A DNA stretch of 64,000 nt from Eutreptiella sp. 'Long Island Sound 2002' (Eukaryota > Euglenozoa > Euglenophyceae > Eutreptiales > Eutreptiaceae): NCBI GenBank assembly GCA_964036045.1, contig OZ038395.1:6401753-6465752 (forward strand). The letters are read 5' to 3'. Shown here in pieces: positions 47,929 through 59,041 of the stretch; position 1 is the first letter of the stretch; every line of letters begins with the position of its first letter. A program made the position numbers and the translations under genes. The notes below the pieces were generated by a model that was not told the origin of the DNA, did no database searches, and was given only the letters and a program-made list of their open reading frames with translations.

Positions 47929-50900
47929 CGGAGCCCCTGCAGCCAAGGGCCCCAGCTAGGGCGGTCGCAGGATGGTGACGTGGGAAGCGCCGAACCATCC
48001 CAGTCGGGAGTCGATAAGCACAAGGGGACTGCCGCGGGCGGAAGGCCCGGTCCAGCGCCAAGTCGCGGAGGCGGGGTGAGGGCAAGTGAAGGCACGAACC
48101 CTTGCACCCGTCCGTCCTTCGCGACCAAGAATGTGTTTGATGTACTACAGGATCTATCCGAGAGTATCGGAGGATCACCCGGACCGCAGATGGATGCTGC
48201 AGATGGGCAGCCTGAGCCCATTGTCCACGACCTGCACCAGTCGCTTGTGGAGCTTCTGGAACGGCCGGAGATCCTGAGTTTGCACGCCGTGCGCCGTGTC
48301 GGTCGCGAGCGGCAGTTGCATCTTAAGGTCCGTGCCCTATGCGGGGAAGTGGAAAAGGTTTTCGACGTGTTGGTCGACAGGGGAGCTCAAGTCAGCTTGG
48401 TCAAGGCTGGCCTACTTCCACCAGAGTGTCTGACCGACAGTCGGAAGCCTGTCAGGCTGAAGGTGGCGAACGGCCAGTACATGGTGGGAGGCACGAAGGA
48501 AGAGGCCATTGGGCTGCAGTTCGTGAACCATCGTGAGCTGAGCCGCCCAGACCTCGGCAAGGAAATCCTCCTGCACGGTCGCTTCTACGAGGCCGAGATG
48601 GACTGGGACATGATCGTCGGGTACGACTTCATGATGGAGACGGACTCCGGCGTTCTCCCGGCCCAGGCCTCCATGACCCTGTACCAGGACGACCAGCTCT
48701 CGTGGCTTTCGTCACCTGAGCACCATGTGGAATGCCAATGGATCCACCCCGAACGCAATCAGCTCGAAGTGGCCGCGCTGGACACTGAGCCCACTGGGCC
48801 AGCAAACCAGGAGTACGGCGTAAGGCCGGAAGTGGCGAACCGAGTGGTCGCGGACCTGGGAGCGTCGGATCTGGCCCTGGATGCGTTCTCTTCAGGAACC
48901 TCCGCCCATCTTCGGGTTTGTGAGAAGTACTGGAGCGCCCAGGACTCTGCGTGGAAGAAGCACTGGGGTCCGCATCAGGGATTGATGTGGATCCATTGCC
49001 CCCGTTGGGACATTCCAAGAGCGATAGCGAAGATTCGCAAGGACCGCTCCAAGGCAGTGCTGGTTGTTCCTATGGGATGCACCGAGGAGGAAAGTACCCG
49101 ACATTGGGTAGCCTCATTGACCAACATGACCTTAAACAAGGTCGTCCTACCGGCTGGAGAGAGTGTCTATCAGGACGCTAAGGGACAGCTCATGCCACCC
49201 CAGAGATGGCCAACAGAATTCCACTATGTGGATGGGGGCCTTGATCAGGCCGACACCACGGACTTCGTGTGTGTCAACCGTATCATAGCAGAGCCTTGGA
49301 GGCAATGCTTTGCAGTTCCCCCTGTTGACATCGAAGAATCGGACTCCGAAGACCCCCTCACTGAAGAGGAGTGGGATCTGGTTCAGGGGTATATGGATCA
49401 GCCCTTTCACGACTGGGGAAACCAGCGTGAGGGCAAGGGCCAGGACAGAGCCTGGTGGGAAGTGGACTCGATCGTCTCTGGTTCCTATGACGGGAACACC
49501 TTCGTGCAGAGGGTGCTGGACCACCTATCCAGCCAAGACGAGCCAATCGGGGGTAACCCACCCACCTACGGCGATCTATTCCGAGGCAAGACCAGAGATG
49601 GCCCCTTGGGCCACCTGGGAAGACCGCCTGAGCCGAAAGCGAGCGGGGTCGCTACCCCTCAAGTAAGCTCCGTGGTTCAAGTGCCCAGAAAAGCCAAGGC
49701 GGAGTCCGATGACTGCCCCAAGATTCAGGCATTGAGGGCCAGGCTGAAGCAGAAGTATGGTGATACCTTCTTCAGCGGTAAGCCTGTGTTTCCCCCACCG
49801 GTGCGTGGACCGTATGGCGAGGCCAAGATACGACTGAAGCAGGACCCCCGTGTGTACCGGCACCGGGAGTTTGCCCTGAGGGGCGAGAGGAAAGAGGCCA
49901 TGGAGAAGATCCTCCGTGACTTCATCCAGAGGGGCTGGCTTGAGCCGTGCCACTCTGAGTGGGCCTCTCCCTGCTTCGTCGTCCCCAAGAAGGTTGCCGG
50001 TGAGTGGCGGCTCGTGGTCGACTACCGCGGCCTGAACGCCCAAACGCAGCACGACAGCTATACGCTGCCCCTCATTGAGGACATGCTGCAAAAGCAACAC
50101 CGGCGGAGGATCTTCACGGTGATTGACCTGAAACATGGTTATCATCAGATGCCTCTCGCCGAGGAGTCCCGTGCCTGCACAGCCATGAGCACCCCACTCG
50201 GACCTCTCCAGTGGAAGGTGATGCCCATGGGCGTTACCAACGGCAATGCGGCTTTTCAGCGGATGCTGGAGAACCTGCTTGAGCCGGTGCGTGACTGTGC
50301 GGACCCCTTCGTGGACGACGTGATCATCGCGTCCGGGGACCCCAGTATGAGCTACGAGGAGCTCCTGGAGGCACAGGAAAGGGACGTCACTCGAGTGCTC
50401 GACCTTCTGGTTCGACACAAACTCACGGGCAGCAGTGACAAGGCCACCATTGCGGTAAGCGAGGTGGTCTTCGCTGGCCACGTAGTCGGGAACGGGCAGC
50501 GAAAGCCCGTACCTGGCAAGGTGGCTGCGATTGAGCACTGGGAAAAGCCCAAGACGGTCTCTGAGCTACGGGCGTATCTGGGGTTCTGCAATTACTACTC
50601 GGGGTATATCAAAATGTATGCCGAGTATGCAGCCCCCATGACGACCATGCTCAAGGGCAACCGAGAGGAGACCAAGAAGGGGTCCAAGAAGGCTCTGGTC
50701 TGGACACCTGAGTCCGACCGTGCCTTTGAGGGGATGAAGCAGGCGCTGCTATCCGCAGTGGGTCTGCACCTCGTGGATCCCGACCGAGGGTTCGTCGTGC
50801 GCACCGACGCTTCCGACTACGCCATTGGCGCTGTGTTGGAGCAAGTGCTTGACGACGGGAGGCACGTGCCCGTGGCCTTCTGGAGCCGAGTCCTGGCGGA

Positions 50901-52908
50901 AGGCCAGAGACGGACGTGGACGCCCCCTGAAAAGAAGTCTGTCATCGTCATGGCTCTCAGGAAATGGGCTGGGTACATAGCCCTCCATCCCGTCACCGTC
51001 TGCACCGACCATCAGAGTCTGCAGTCGTGGCACAAGGAGCACGTGGACACCCCCTCAGGTCCCGCCTCCCGACGGGCAAGATGGCATGACACCTTGGCCA
51101 AGTTCGACCTCACGGTTGTGTATATTCCTGCAAAGGATAACACCGTGGCGGACTTTCTCAGTAGGTGGGCCTATCCCGCCAGCAAGGGCATGCAGGATAT
51201 CTCTGCCCATGGCGATGAGGCTGAGACCGCTGAAGCCAAGAGAATCGTTGAGATGGAGCGCCTGATGGAGGAGGCGGGTGCAAAATGCTTCGTCGTCATG
51301 GCTGCGGATGCCCCCCTCGCGACGAGGGTGAGCAGAGCAGTCAGAGTACTCGCCCCTGAGGGAGCCGAGTCCGACAAGCACCTCTTCCCGGAGTCTTGCC
51401 TCCAGGACGACTGGACCGACGACTACGCCAAGTCTGAGGCCTTTGCGGCCGAGTATAGGGCTGTGACCGACCCTGATGACGGGCAGAAGTGGCCAAAGGG
51501 GCTGACTGAGGAAGATGGCAAGCTCTACCGGAATGGTAAGCTGCTAGTACCAGAGTCCCGGGTGCTCGAGCTGTGTGAAGCTTGGCACCACCACATGCTG
51601 CACCCAGGGGTCAAGAAGCAAGCTCTTGACATGCAGCGTCGGTTCGAGATCGACCATATCGTTCTCTACACCGCCATCAAGAAGGTCAGGAAGGGTTGCT
51701 CGGTCTGTCAGGCCTGCAATACCGACAACCGGAACGTCAAGGGGGAACCCCAATGGACCCCGGTTCCTGACCAGCCCATGGAGAGCGTGGCCATGGACGT
51801 CTTCTCCATGCCCGAAGTGCACATTGGCAAGGAGACCTTTGACTGTGTGGTTCTCTGTGTGGATCGCCACAGCGGCTACGTTGTAGCCGTTCCGGCACGC
51901 AAAAAGGGGTTGCTTGCCAAGGAAGTGGCAGTCATGACGATTCGTCATTGGCTGACCGTCTTTGACATCCCCCGCACCATTTGCAGTGACCGAGGGCCCC
52001 AGTTTACTGGTGGCTGGTTCAAGGCTATGTGTTCCCTCATGGGAATACGACATGCCAAGAGCGTCGCCTATCTCAGCCGGTCTAACGGCCGTGCTGAAGT
52101 GGCTGGACGGCAGCTGTTCGAGAAGCTGCGCAAGATCCACATCACCAATCCACGTCGGAACTGGTTTGAGGAGATGTGGCCTGCTCTGAAGGCCCATCAT
52201 GACACCCCCACTCCGGGCGGTTTGTCCCCTCACCAGATTCTGTTGGGCAGGGACCCCCTGGGTAGGGGACTTCCCTTGTCTGGTGATGGCATGGCTATGG
52301 ATGCCAAGGAGTTCTTCGCGCGGCAAGAGCAAACGGCGCGGGACATCCGCCAGCAGCTTGAAAAGGAGCATGCTGAGCGTCAGAAGTCCGCCCCGAGCTC
52401 GACAGCGCAGAAGTTCAGGGTGGGAGACCCGGTGTGGGTGGTCAGACCCCGCCCTATGGGCACCCACCGCACCAAGACCTGGTTCACCCCCGGCGAGGTG
52501 GTCCGCAGGATTGGTGAGGACACCTACCGCATCAAGGTGGGTCACGGACAGTTCCGGGAGCGCCACGAGAGTCAACTCCGTGTGCGGGAACCAGACCTCC
52601 GTGGCCAACATGTGTCCCTGAGCTATGCCGCACATGAGGCTGATTCGGATGATGACTATGCTGAGCAGGACGACTATACTGTCGAGAAGATCCTGGCTCA
52701 GCGTCCGAAAGCCTCGGCACCCGGAGGTCTGGAGTTCAAGGTTCGTTGGCGAAGCTATGGGCCGTCCCACGACACCTGGGAACCCGTCTCCTCGTTCGTG
52801 CCGCGGGTCAATACTCCCTTCATGGAGTACATCCGCAAGCACAAGACCAAGATCCACGTTTCGGACTTGGCAGCACTCACCCGGGCGATTGCAGCCAGGG
52901 GTGCCTGA
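47929..52908 (+). CDS. element D Pol: protease, Dam-like, RT, RNase H, integrase, chromodomain
   Basis: The frame is open from the UAG at 47928 and has no early ATG; residues are counted from 47980. The protease site is VDRGAQVSLV (133-136), with Arg where Thr/Ser is expected. Residues 296-385 are Dam-like (LALDAFSS, YWSAQDSAWKKHW, IHCPRWDIPRAIAKI, WVASL), with CPRW for NPPY. RT: VVDYRGLNA (D681), VIDLKHGYHQ and FVDD 777-780. RNase H: RTDASDYAIG (D943). Integrase: HHCC near 1200, DDE triad D1273, D1337, E1373 (35 residues between the last two). Chromodomain near 1553-1610 (YTVEKILAQR, WRSYGPSHDTWEP). All catalytic residues outside the protease are present and the frame is intact over 1,640 codons. 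Confidence 0.94.
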   Translation, partial: RSPCSQGPQLGRSQDGDVGSAEPSQSGVDKHKGTAAGGRPGPAPSRGGGVRASEGTNPCTRPSFATKNVFDVLQDLSESIGGSPGPQMDAADGQPEPIVHDLHQSLVELLERPEILSLHAVRRVGRERQLHLKVRALCGEVEKVFDVLVDRGAQVSLVKAGLLPPECLTDSRKPVRLKVANGQYMVGGTKEEAIGLQFVNHRELSRPDLGKEILLHGRFYEAEMDWDMIVGYDFMMETDSGVLPAQASMTLYQDDQLSWLSSPEHHVECQWIHPERNQLEVAALDTEPTGPANQEYGVRPEVANRVVADLGASDLALDAFSSGTSAHLRVCEKYWSAQDSAWKKHWGPHQGLMWIHCPRWDIPRAIAKIRKDRSKAVLVVPMGCTEEESTRHWVASLTNMTLNKVVLPAGESVYQDAKGQLMPPQRWPTEFHYVDGGLDQADTTDFVCVNRIIAEPWRQCFAVPPVDIEESDSEDPLTEEEWDLVQGYMDQPFHDWGNQREGKGQDRAWWEVDSIVSGSYDGNTFVQRVLDHLSSQDEPIGGNPPTYGDLFRGKTRDGPLGHLGRPPEPKASGVATPQVSSVVQVPRKAKAESDDCPKIQALRARLKQKYGDTFFSGKPVFPPPVRGPYGEAKIRLKQDPRVYRHREFALRGERKEAMEKILRDFIQRGWLEPCHSEWASPCFVVPKKVAGEWRLVVDYRGLNAQTQHDSYTLPLIEDMLQKQHRRRIFTVIDLKHGYHQMPLAEESRACTAMSTPLGPLQWKVMPMGVTNGNAAFQRMLENLLEPVRDCADPFVDDVIIASGDPSMSYEELLEAQERDVTRVLDLLVRHKLTGSSDKATIAVSEVVFAGHVVGNGQRKPVPGKVAAIEHWEKPKTVSELRAYLGFCNYYSGYIKMYAEYAAPMTTMLKGNREETKKGSKKALVWTPESDRAFEGMKQALLSAVGLHLVDPDRGFVVRTDASDYAIGAVLEQVLDDGRHVPVAFWSRVLAEGQRRTWTPPEKKSVIVMALRKWAGYIALHPVTVCTDHQSLQSWHKEHVDTPSGPASRRARWHDTLAKFDLTVVYIPAKDNTVADFLSRWAYPASKGMQDISAHGDEAETAEAKRIVEMERLMEEAGAKCFVVMAADAPLATRVSRAVRVLAPEGAESDKHLFPESCLQDDWTDDYAKSEAFAAEYRAVTDPDDGQKWPKGLTEEDGKLYRNGKLLVPESRVLELCEAWHHHMLHPGVKKQALDMQRRFEIDHIVLYTAIKKVRKGCSVCQACNTDNRNVKGEPQWTPVPDQPMESVAMDVFSMPEVHIGKETFDCVVLCVDRHSGYVVAVPARKKGLLAKEVAVMTIRHWLTVFDIPRTICSDRGPQFTGGWFKAMCSLMGIRHAKSVAYLSRSNGRAEVAGRQLFEKLRKIHITNPRRNWFEEMWPALKAHHDTPTPGGLSPHQILLGRDPLGRGLPLSGDGMAMDAKEFFARQEQTARDIRQQLEKEHAERQKSAPSSTAQKFRVGDPVWVVRPRPMGTHRTKTWFTPGEVVRRIGEDTYRIKVGHGQFRERHESQLRVREPDLRGQHVSLSYAAHEADSDDDYAEQDDYTVEKILAQRPKASAPGGLEFKVRWRSYGPSHDTWEPVSSFVPRVNTPFMEYIRKHKTKIHVSDLAALTRAIAARGA

Positions 52909-54471
52909 TCAGCGCCCTGAGCTCTCCCCTGATGCGTTTTGAGCGCTTGTGAGGCCGACGAATCGTCCCTTACTTGCTTGCTCTCTTCCATCTTTCGGTG
53001 ACAGAGTGGCCATACACCCCCCCCTGCTGTATCCAGAGGAGGATGGCCCCTCTCTTCTTCTATTCGTCACTCACCCCCCCCTGCTGAATCCTTGGGAAAC
53101 CAGGTAGGGCGACTGACCTTCATTTTTCTGAGCTCTTGGGGCCTTGAAGCCCATACGACGTTGCGCAACGGATGCCGCTGTCATCGGCATTGCGAATTTT
53201 GAGTGTGTGGTCTGGTCCCATGGCACTTGTGGGATCCAGACCAGTCTGCGTGTGTCGCGACTATATATGGCCTGAACTCAGGCGTTATCCTGTCCACCCT
53301 CCTGCATTTGCCTTATCCTGACCGTGGCGTGGTTTGGCGCTCTGTTCAGAGTGTGTTTACACGCCTATTTACTCCGCTTGTTTTGCTTTTCTGCCCTCCA
53401 GGATATGTGCATCTGTATGTTGCTGTCTTCAGCCCATCACCGGAGTGTGGACTGTTTTTCGCTGATCGAATACGAAGGCGCCTTGAGTCGCCGTGTACAT
53501 GTTCATACAGCCTGGTCCAGCCTGGACCAGTACCCGAATACAGATTCTACTGTTTGAGTGCCCGTGATACCGTGTTGCCCTTTTCGCTGTGATGTGTGGA
53601 GATCCTGATGGCGCCAGGCGGGAAGCCCAGTTGCCTGACTACACTCCCAGCGGTCCGCCACTGTCAGTCCCATTGTGAGCCTACCGATTCGCAGACGCAC
53701 TTGCATTCGGATGGCGGCCTCCGGTGCTCCTGACCTCGGTCAGTCTGCCTGGGAAACTGGTGGTTTGAGGAGTCGACGCCTCCGCCCACACTGCATGAGG
53801 ACTCCCTCATGTATGGCCTTCGTGGTAATAGGGCGAGGGAAAAGACGGCCTTGATGCCCGATCCCTTCAGGAGGAGCTCCCTTAAGATCTGGGGTTCTTA
53901 AGGAGTTCGACTATGGCACTCTGGACTCGCGTCGTATGGATATGGACATGGTGCGCCCGGAGAAGGACCCGTGGGGACTCTCCCCAGTCAGCGGGCCTTG
54001 GGAAGCTTGGGGTAGCCTGATGGATCTTTGTGGTCGCTCTCGACCTATGGGACCACCTCGGTCGTCGTGTGTCGCCTATGTTGGCCGTGTATGCCACTGC
54101 CACTGTGGTGGTGACCGTAGCAGCCGGCACCCGGTGCGCCTGGTATGGGTTAACGGGTCCTTTGGATGCCGAACAATCGCCGCCAGGACCCGGGACTTGA
54201 TACTTGATACTTGATACTATACATGTGCTACGAGCTTATACAACATCATACCTATGTTACTGTGACTTACTGTAGTGGGGATGTGACACCCACCTGTGTA
54301 CCTCTTATTACTAACATCTGCAGCATCATACCTGTTTTACTATGCGTTGGAATGGGCAGCCTAACCCAGAATCAGCCTGAAGTGAGGATGTGACACCCCC
54401 CCTTCAGGGGATGGTCCTGGGTACCCGCTGCCATGCTTGGGTGTTATCGAGCCCCCCCCAGGGTTTGCTCT
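52909..54471 (+). other. element D 3' non-coding region
   Basis: 1.56 kb with no recognised protein. It contains two C-rich runs (53018-53085), a TATA-like ctatatatgg (53261), and three copies of tgatact(t) near 54197-54218. It ends at the PPT. Confidence 0.5.
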
Positions 54472-54482
54472 AAGGAGGGGGG
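54472..54482 (+). promoter_or_regulatory. element D polypurine tract
   Basis: AAGGAGGGGGG lies directly before the 3' LTR start TGAAGCGG. The relic at 1912-1930 has the same arrangement. Confidence 0.8.
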
Positions 54483-57449
54483 TGAAGCGGTACCCAGAAC
54501 CCCATGGCTAGGTTACGGCATACAACCGGTCTCCGGTCCACTAACCCCATGTACGGAAGGGAAGACGCCCGTTGACGCTCCGTTCCGTGCCGTAAAGCCC
54601 CGCATCGGCAACCGATGCACCGCCAGCGGAGATTTGTATATCAGAACATCAGGAATCAACAGGGTTTTATTTTCATATTGTTTCCGTCAATTTTTATGCT
54701 TCCGTTCTGATATTCACTGTTTTGACTGCTGGCGGTTGGATCGCGACTTTACCGTAACCGCCAGTTTAACTGTTTATAATGGAAATTTTAACGCAATCCG
54801 TCACGAAGGCTCCAAAGCCTTCAGGAACTGCTTGGATGCTTCCGCAATTTTCACATCTTACACTCGCAACCTTAATCCGAATTTTTCAGGATGTCGAAAT
54901 CAGATTTTCGACTTCGACATCCCCGCACTTGATTTGACCTCTTTCGAGTGGACCTACGTGCTTCCCTATGCACGAATCAACTTCCCTTTTATCCTGCCCT
55001 CCATTTGTCTTAAAGATATGGGCAAAACAAAGTTGATTCGTGAGGCCACTTGTGAAGGTCATATCTCGTGTTGCTTGCGAGGAACTACGATAAGGAAACG
55101 TGGGATGTATTCACAATACTCCCGACGTAATTTAGGAAGCATTATATGCCTTGTGCTCCACACGTGCGCGCTAGTGTAATGAATCATGGTCAAGAGGGTA
55201 GAGTTTGCGTTGTAACTCTATGGCCATGATATTGCGTGCGTTAAGATAACTTTCGAGTGTAGCGCGCAAGTGTTGGTGTTGCATAGGAACTCTCCTTGAG
55301 TTCCTATGAGCGATTGACACAAAGTTATGCCCTTGGAGGGGCATGACATATCGTGGTGGGAGCTACCTTTTGGGCAATATGTGGTATGTGCCATGTGTTC
55401 TATTGCGTGCCCATTTGGCGGGTCCATCGTTCCAAGACAAACCCGCCAATGGACCTCATATTGTGCAAGCCCCTTCTCCATACTCCCTACGGTCAATAGC
55501 AAGCCTAACCTTCGTGAAGGGAAGCTTGTGTGGTGATCCCGAAGCGATGCGTTGGGAGCAAGGCATGTGTTTTGCAATTTTCCATAATTGCATGTGCCCA
55601 CTTGGGAAGTAGCGCTCGTAACCTTTCAAGGCGCCCCAAGTGGAGCACATATGTGGGATCAAAGGTCATTGGTGTCAAGTCATTGTGTTTAGAAGGATTA
55701 AGTGATTGCACGATCCAAGCCAAAGATATTATAATATAATTGTGCACCTTTCAATGCACTTTTGTGTGTCTTTGTGCCAATTTTGCCGTTTTTGGCCCGT
55801 CATGATGTCAAGTGGCGACCGTGTATCTCAACGTTGCGCTCAATTGACATCCTGACCCAAGTATGATATGAGGGTACATACTTCGGTGCCCAACATATTT
55901 TGGAATCGGCAAATAACTCCTCTTAGGTTTGGCATACCGTGGCCGCCATGTTGGCGATTTGGGACTATCCCAAATCATGGGCTCACTTGGCGACCCTGCC
56001 ATTCCCAATACCGGAGGAGTTGGGCGACGCCCAAAAGATATGTTGGACACATATGACTTGATACCAATCCTATGGCACACTCCGGTCCGAGTCGGGCATG
56101 TGCCTCATTTGCCCCAACCATGAGTGTGCGCATTTTTGGCCGTTTTGAGCAATTTTTCCACTTTTGCTGCCCGCCGTGCACCATGTTCTAACCTTCGTGC
56201 ACGCCGGACGCTTGGACCAATGGACCATATATGACATGGGTGATATGGGCATTGGTCCCCATGGTTCACACACCACGTGGGCGAAGCGGAGCAACCTTCG
56301 TTAAGGCGCTAGCCCAAAGTGAGTGTGGGCAATTTTACCATTTTGGCATTTGTGGACCCACTTGGGATCGTCACCACGCCAGGTGGCAAGGAGATCTTTG
56401 AGAGCCAAGGGCATGGGAGTCTTCGTTGGACTCCCGGTGGATCGCGTATATAATGGCGAACCCGATCTCCAAGCCGGCGTGGAGATATTCTATTGGGAGC
56501 ACCCCAAATTTTGGCTCATTTCAGGCAGCCAAAATGACCCCCTTTTGGGACCCCAATTTCCCCCTTCCGTGTGGTCAATTGGCGGCCCCATTTCTCCAAG
56601 CCCACAGGGAGCCCGGACCTAATTCCAAGTTGTGCACTCAGATATAAGTCCTAGGTCCTGCCTCCAACCCTGTGAGCCATTGGCCTTACCTTGGCCGGGC
56701 GAGCCGCGCGTGGGAAGGACGCCATTTTTGGTGATTTTGGCATCATGACCCCACTTGACTCATCCGTGTTGCCCTGATGCCGGGACCTCGGAGAGAACCA
56801 GGTTGGGTGAGGGCTCCATGGAGTTCGTACTCGAAGGGCTTAGGGTCAGTTGCCTCGTCCCTACCTCTGGCGGGTCCGGACGAGAGGTCAATTTTGGGGA
56901 TTTTTGAGTTAATTTCAGTTTGGGCTGAAACAGCCCATTTTCAGCTACCAACTCCTGGGTGATAATGGCGGGGCCATATCTCTGGCTCAGAGAGGAGTTG
57001 GGACCTGCCGTTAAGGGAGCATGAGGAGCCACTGTCGGTCGGCCTTGGAGCCCCTTAGTTTCCAGGAACTCGCATGTGGCTGGGCAGGACACCTCCCCCA
57101 TTGGCAGGGTTTCAGGGTCCGGACTGAGCAGGGCATGGGTCGTGTTTGAGCCCCCGCCCCCACCAGCCACTGAGAGGGTCGGACCTGGGATTGGGATACA
57201 AGTTAGGATAGAGTGTCTATTGTCCTGTGATGCCCTTACCCCAGTCCAGTATTAACCCCATGTGTACATATCCTGATGTGTTGCTGTACATACTTTCGTT
57301 CCCTTGTTGCAGAGTGGCAAGGATCCTGAAACGCTTTGTCACATGACACGAGCGTATTGATGCCCTTGTGAGCGTAGTGCCTTGCCTGCCTGCTCACTTG
57401 TGCGTGTCACCGCAGCGTCCCGTGGCCGGCCCCCCACGGGAACGCGTCA
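54483..57449 (+). repeat. element D 3' LTR (2,967 bp)
   Basis: Direct repeat of 40213-43179 with scattered substitutions and a few single-base indels (for example gcgtctcc versus gtgctcc near 55154). Ends AACGCGTCA at 57449, followed by satellite (GTGCATTCAACC). The inverted-repeat chain is preserved except for small changes, such as one arm of the 13-bp pair near 55854. Confidence 0.92.
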
Positions 57450-57779
57450 GTGCATTCAACCAAACTACGTGGGCTTTTGCGCAAATATCACTTATGCTTG
57501 GTTTTTGTAAGTGAAATCAGCTTCCGTCTAGAGGTTTGGGTACTAGAGTGCTCCCGGAAAGGTCGAAAACGCATTGAGAATGGTACGGGTAAATAATGAT
57601 TGCAATTGAACTTCGTTGCCTTGCTTAGATGTGCCTTGGTGTTGTGCATTCAACCAAACTACGCGATTTTTGCGCAAAAATCACTTATGCTTGGTTTTTG
57701 TAAGTGAAATCAGCTTCCGTCTAGAGGTTTGGGTACTAGGGTGCTCCCTGAAAGGTCAGAAACGCATCGAGAATGGTAT
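57450..57779 (+). repeat. 194-bp satellite array, block 4
   Basis: About 1.7 monomers, starting in mid-monomer (GTGCATTCAACC) after element D and ending abruptly at ...GAATGGTATG, where a Ty3 RT/RNase H fragment begins. Confidence 0.93.
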
Positions 57780-58844
57780 GAGGAGTTCCTGGTCATAGGT
57801 GCTGTAGTTGGAACGCGCTTGGTTCCATTTCCAATTCCAGTGTCCCAGTGGCACCAGTCGCCACTCACTGGTAGGATAGTCATGTTTCAACGAACCATCA
57901 CGGTTCAGTCCAGTAGTACGATAATGGCAGTGGGTTAGTTCAGCGGGGTTAAGCTCCTGCCATTGGTAGATCGTACCTCCCCCCGCTACATCACTGGCAT
58001 CAGTGATCAGGACTATCTCGCCCTCAGGGCGGGGCACTCCCAGGCAGTTGGAGGAGGCAATCTTTTTCTTCAACTCCTGGAAACACTCTTCCTCTCTGGA
58101 GGTCCACCTCCAGGGAGTAGTTTTCTTGATCAGGTGAGTGAGGGGTGCAGAGGAGTAAGTAAAATTGTGGATGTGACGCCGATAGAAATTACAGGCGCCC
58201 ACAAAACTCCTCACATCGTGTAGACCCTTCTTAGGGTCATCGCGAATCTGCATGTCCTGTAGGGGCTGCATCTTAGACGCGGCTGGTTTCCACCAGCCAT
58301 ACCCCACGTCAAAACCCAAATACTCCATCTCCTCTTTCATAAACTCACATTTTTCGAGTTTGATTCGGAGATGGTTTTCTTGACAGACAGTGAAAAATTC
58401 ACGGAGGAGAAGGACATGGTCCTCTTTGGTATTAGTACCCAAACTCACGTCGTCGATGTGAGCCTCCATTTCTGCACCCCGAGAAATCAACTCTTGTACT
58501 AGAGGCCTGCGCCTCAGTATGTACAAAATTTTGTTCATAAGCTCCTGGAAGAGCGCTGGGGCATTAGCCACCCCGAAAGGCATAACCTTCCACTTGAAGA
58601 CACGACCCTTAGGGGTTATAAAGGCAAGCAGCTCCTGAGCTGCGGCGGTTAGGTCAACCTGCCAGAAACCAGAGCGTTTGTCCATTTTGGTCTTATACCT
58701 GCATTTGGCAATACGCTCCAGGGTGTTTTCCATGTTAGGAATACTCCCTGAGTGGTTCTGGGTTTTCTTGTTGACCTCACCATAGTCTACAACAAGACGT
58801 AGGGCAGTCGACCCTGGTTTAGCAACAAGGAAACAGGGACTGCA
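57780..58844 (-). pseudogene. Ty3 RT/RNase H fragment of element A type
   Basis: The minus strand reads from CSPCFLVAKPG through RT (VVDYGEVNKK, GFWQVDLT, MPFGVANAPALFQEL, HIDDVSLG) into RNase H (LITDASDVAGGG), ending at TYDQELL where satellite begins. It is a close relative of element A pol (22900-21870) but clearly a different family member. The RT reading frame here is unbroken where element A has its one-base frameshift. Both ends are abrupt: no LTR on the left, and on the right a sudden join at 58844/58845 to a gag start in another frame. Confidence 0.9.
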
Positions 58845-59008
58845 TGAAAGTGCTGCCCTGGGTCGTTGATGGTGCCGGAGGGCTCGGGGCCGGCAAGACC
58901 AGTGGGGCAGGCACGCGAGGAGTCGACCTGAACGCTGCTATTGGGGGTAGAACCGGAGACTCGAACACCAACGGAGGCGAGAGCAGCAACAACGGAAGCA
59001 AGATCCAT
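58845..59008 (-). pseudogene. gag N-terminus of a Ty3 element (55 codons, truncated)
   Basis: On the minus strand an ATG at 59008 (MDLASVVAALASVGVRVSG) sits 34 bp downstream of the LTR end, the normal place for gag to start. After about 55 codons the sequence jumps into the RT fragment in a different frame. Gag identity rests on position only. Confidence 0.4.
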
Positions 59009-59041
59009 GTTGAGTGTTATCCGGCAGAAAATCCCAGTCTA

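Larger units (their letters stand above)
40213..57449 (+). mobile_element. Ty3/gypsy element D, giant chromodomain element with 2,967-bp LTRs
   Basis: 17.2 kb with direct LTRs at 40213-43179 and 54483-57449, TG...CA ends, a gag of about 1,400 codons, a single pol frame (protease, Dam-like, RT, RNase H, integrase, chromodomain) and a PPT before the 3' LTR. It lies in the satellite, which stops at ...CCTTGG(TGT) and resumes at GTGCATTCAACC. No 5-bp TSD is evident and about one satellite base is missing, so an original TSD was lost or recombination joined different copies. The LTRs differ at a couple of dozen sites by eye, so the insertion is older than element A. Confidence 0.93.
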
